Below the pieces are notes generated by a model. It saw nothing but the letters and a program-made list of their open reading frames with translations, made no database searches and was not told the origin of the DNA. This document shows, in pieces, positions 63,370-64,000 of a stretch of DNA of 64,000 nucleotides. How positions within the stretch are numbered: position 1 is the stretch's first letter; the number at the start of each line of letters is the position of its first letter. The position numbers and the translations under genes are program-made. Source of the DNA: Pseudomethylobacillus aquaticus. Its GTDB lineage: Bacteria > Pseudomonadota > Gammaproteobacteria > Burkholderiales > Methylophilaceae. The stretch covers positions 558,001 to 622,000 of the forward strand of contig NZ_RJVP01000001.1 of assembly GCF_003730115.1 (NCBI RefSeq), written 5' to 3'.

Positions 63370-64000
63370 TCAGTGAGTGACTGCAGTGACAGCAGCAGCG
63401 AGAGTAGCAGTATTGAGAGTGGAAGCACTGTCCGGAAGCGCGGCTGCACTCAATTCAGCGACTTCAGGCCAATCCTGCCACACTGGCCGGCACTTGGCAG
63501 GCAGTGCCGGCAGCCGGCCCATCTCGATATAGGTATGGCCGGGCCCGTGATAATCCGAACCCAGCGATGCAGCCAGATCGAACTGATGGGCAAGCTTGGC
63601 GAATTCAGCATATTGATCCACGCTGTGGCTGCCAGTCACCACTTCGATGGCGGTACCACCCAAGGCGCGGAACTCTTCCAGCAGCAACAGCATATTGGTG
63701 CGACCCAGGTCGTAGCGTCCGGGATGGGCGATCACGGCCACCCCGCCACTACCCAGTATCCAGCCCATGGCTTGTTCCAGTGTGGCCCATTGATGTTCGA
63801 TATAGCCGGGCTTGCCTTTCACCAGAAAATGCTTGAATACGGCGCGGATATCCTTGGCATGACCATGCTCGACCAGAAAGCGCGCAAAATGGCTGCGACT
63901 GATGATGCCTTGTTTGGCATGCTGATAAGCGCCTTCCAGGCTGCCATGCACGCCTATCCTGGACAAGCCATCGGCCATGCCCTGGGCACGGGTGTGGCGT
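63370..64000 (-). CDS. PHP-domain phosphoesterase (YciV/RnmA-like), partial
   Basis: Open to the window's right edge; about 210 residues of the C-terminal part are present. The visible PHP motifs are RHTRAQGMADGLSRIG near the edge, VAVIAHPGRYDL (metal-binding His), and AASLGSDYHGPG (Asp and His), followed by a short variable tail. Family members are 3',5'-nucleoside bisphosphate phosphatases or 5'-3' exoribonucleases acting on rRNA ends. The N-terminal metal-binding HxH motif is outside the window. Same gene order (PHP-YciO) occurs in E. coli (yciV-yciO). Confidence 0.85.
   Translation of the reverse strand, partial: RHTRAQGMADGLSRIGVHGSLEGAYQHAKQGIISRSHFARFLVEHGHAKDIRAVFKHFLVKGKPGYIEHQWATLEQAMGWILGSGGVAVIAHPGRYDLGRTNMLLLLEEFRALGGTAIEVVTGSHSVDQYAEFAKLAHQFDLAASLGSDYHGPGHTYIEMGRLPALPAKCRPVWQDWPEVAELSAAALPDSASTLNTATLAAAVTAVTH

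Overview
The window reads as the chromosome of a betaproteobacterium. The gene order PHP phosphoesterase / YciO / M50 protease / trpS / scpA / scpB / rluB, the DapD-DapE lysine branch and the generally high GC fit that class. My best guess is a methylotroph-like Methylophilaceae or Nitrosomonadales relative, but that is inference. No rRNA or tRNA gene was seen. Most genes lie on the minus strand.

Layout. 1-5.5 kb: start of nagZ, a queuosine-precursor transporter, and a peptide-type ABC importer (two permeases and a solute-binding lipoprotein) interrupted by an L,D-transpeptidase and a RelE/ParE-CopG toxin-antitoxin pair. 5.5-10.6 kb: a hypoxanthine/uracil-type DNA glycosylase, an acetyltransferase, a TonB-like proline-rich protein, a large choice-of-anchor protein with a serralysin-like tail, and a DUF4188 protein. 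10.6-12 kb: a decayed patch with an IS110-type transposase tail. 12-16 kb: rlmD, an EutR-like AraC regulator, and a divergent HxlR/NmrA pair with a clear operator.

16-34.6 kb is a nitrogen-scavenging block, all on the minus strand. From upstream to downstream it holds: tandem NtrC-like sites and a sigma-54 promoter, a NitT/TauT-type ABC importer, a creatininase-family hydrolase, a type III glutamine synthetase, a NikR-like regulator with two nickel ligands missing, two DUF1989 proteins, a biotin carboxylase normally annotated as urea carboxylase, an allophanate hydrolase split into two genes, a TorF porin, an ethanolamine permease and ethanolamine ammonia-lyase. Immediately before the carboxylase are two hairpins with identical ACGG tetraloops, the signature of a guanidine-II (mini-ykkC) riboswitch. 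The block is therefore best read as guanidine uptake, carboxylation, deimination and hydrolysis to ammonia, with the ammonia captured by glutamine synthetase and ethanolamine used as a second nitrogen source.

34.6-51.5 kb is mostly housekeeping: a coiled-coil protein, a 3'-5' exonuclease, a REP-rich gap with a 164-bp direct duplication, the ydbH-ynbE-ydbL envelope-lipid operon, cysM, dsbB, xseA, kup, an M48 lipoprotein protease, dapD, an ArsC-like protein, dapE, a two-component pair and prmB.

51.6-56.9 kb is a small chromosomal integron. It has a 42-codon stump of the integrase gene, a Pc-like promoter, an attI-like site, and three gene cassettes bounded by two well-formed attC sites. The cassettes carry a cytosine-5 methyltransferase with a SacI-like restriction endonuclease, an OLD-type ATPase/TOPRIM nuclease, and an unknown protein with a HEPN-like R-x4-H motif: a defence island in cassette form. 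57-64 kb returns to housekeeping: two small lipoproteins, rluB, scpB, scpA, an EmrE-type transporter, trpS, an M50 protease, YciO and a PHP phosphoesterase cut by the window edge.
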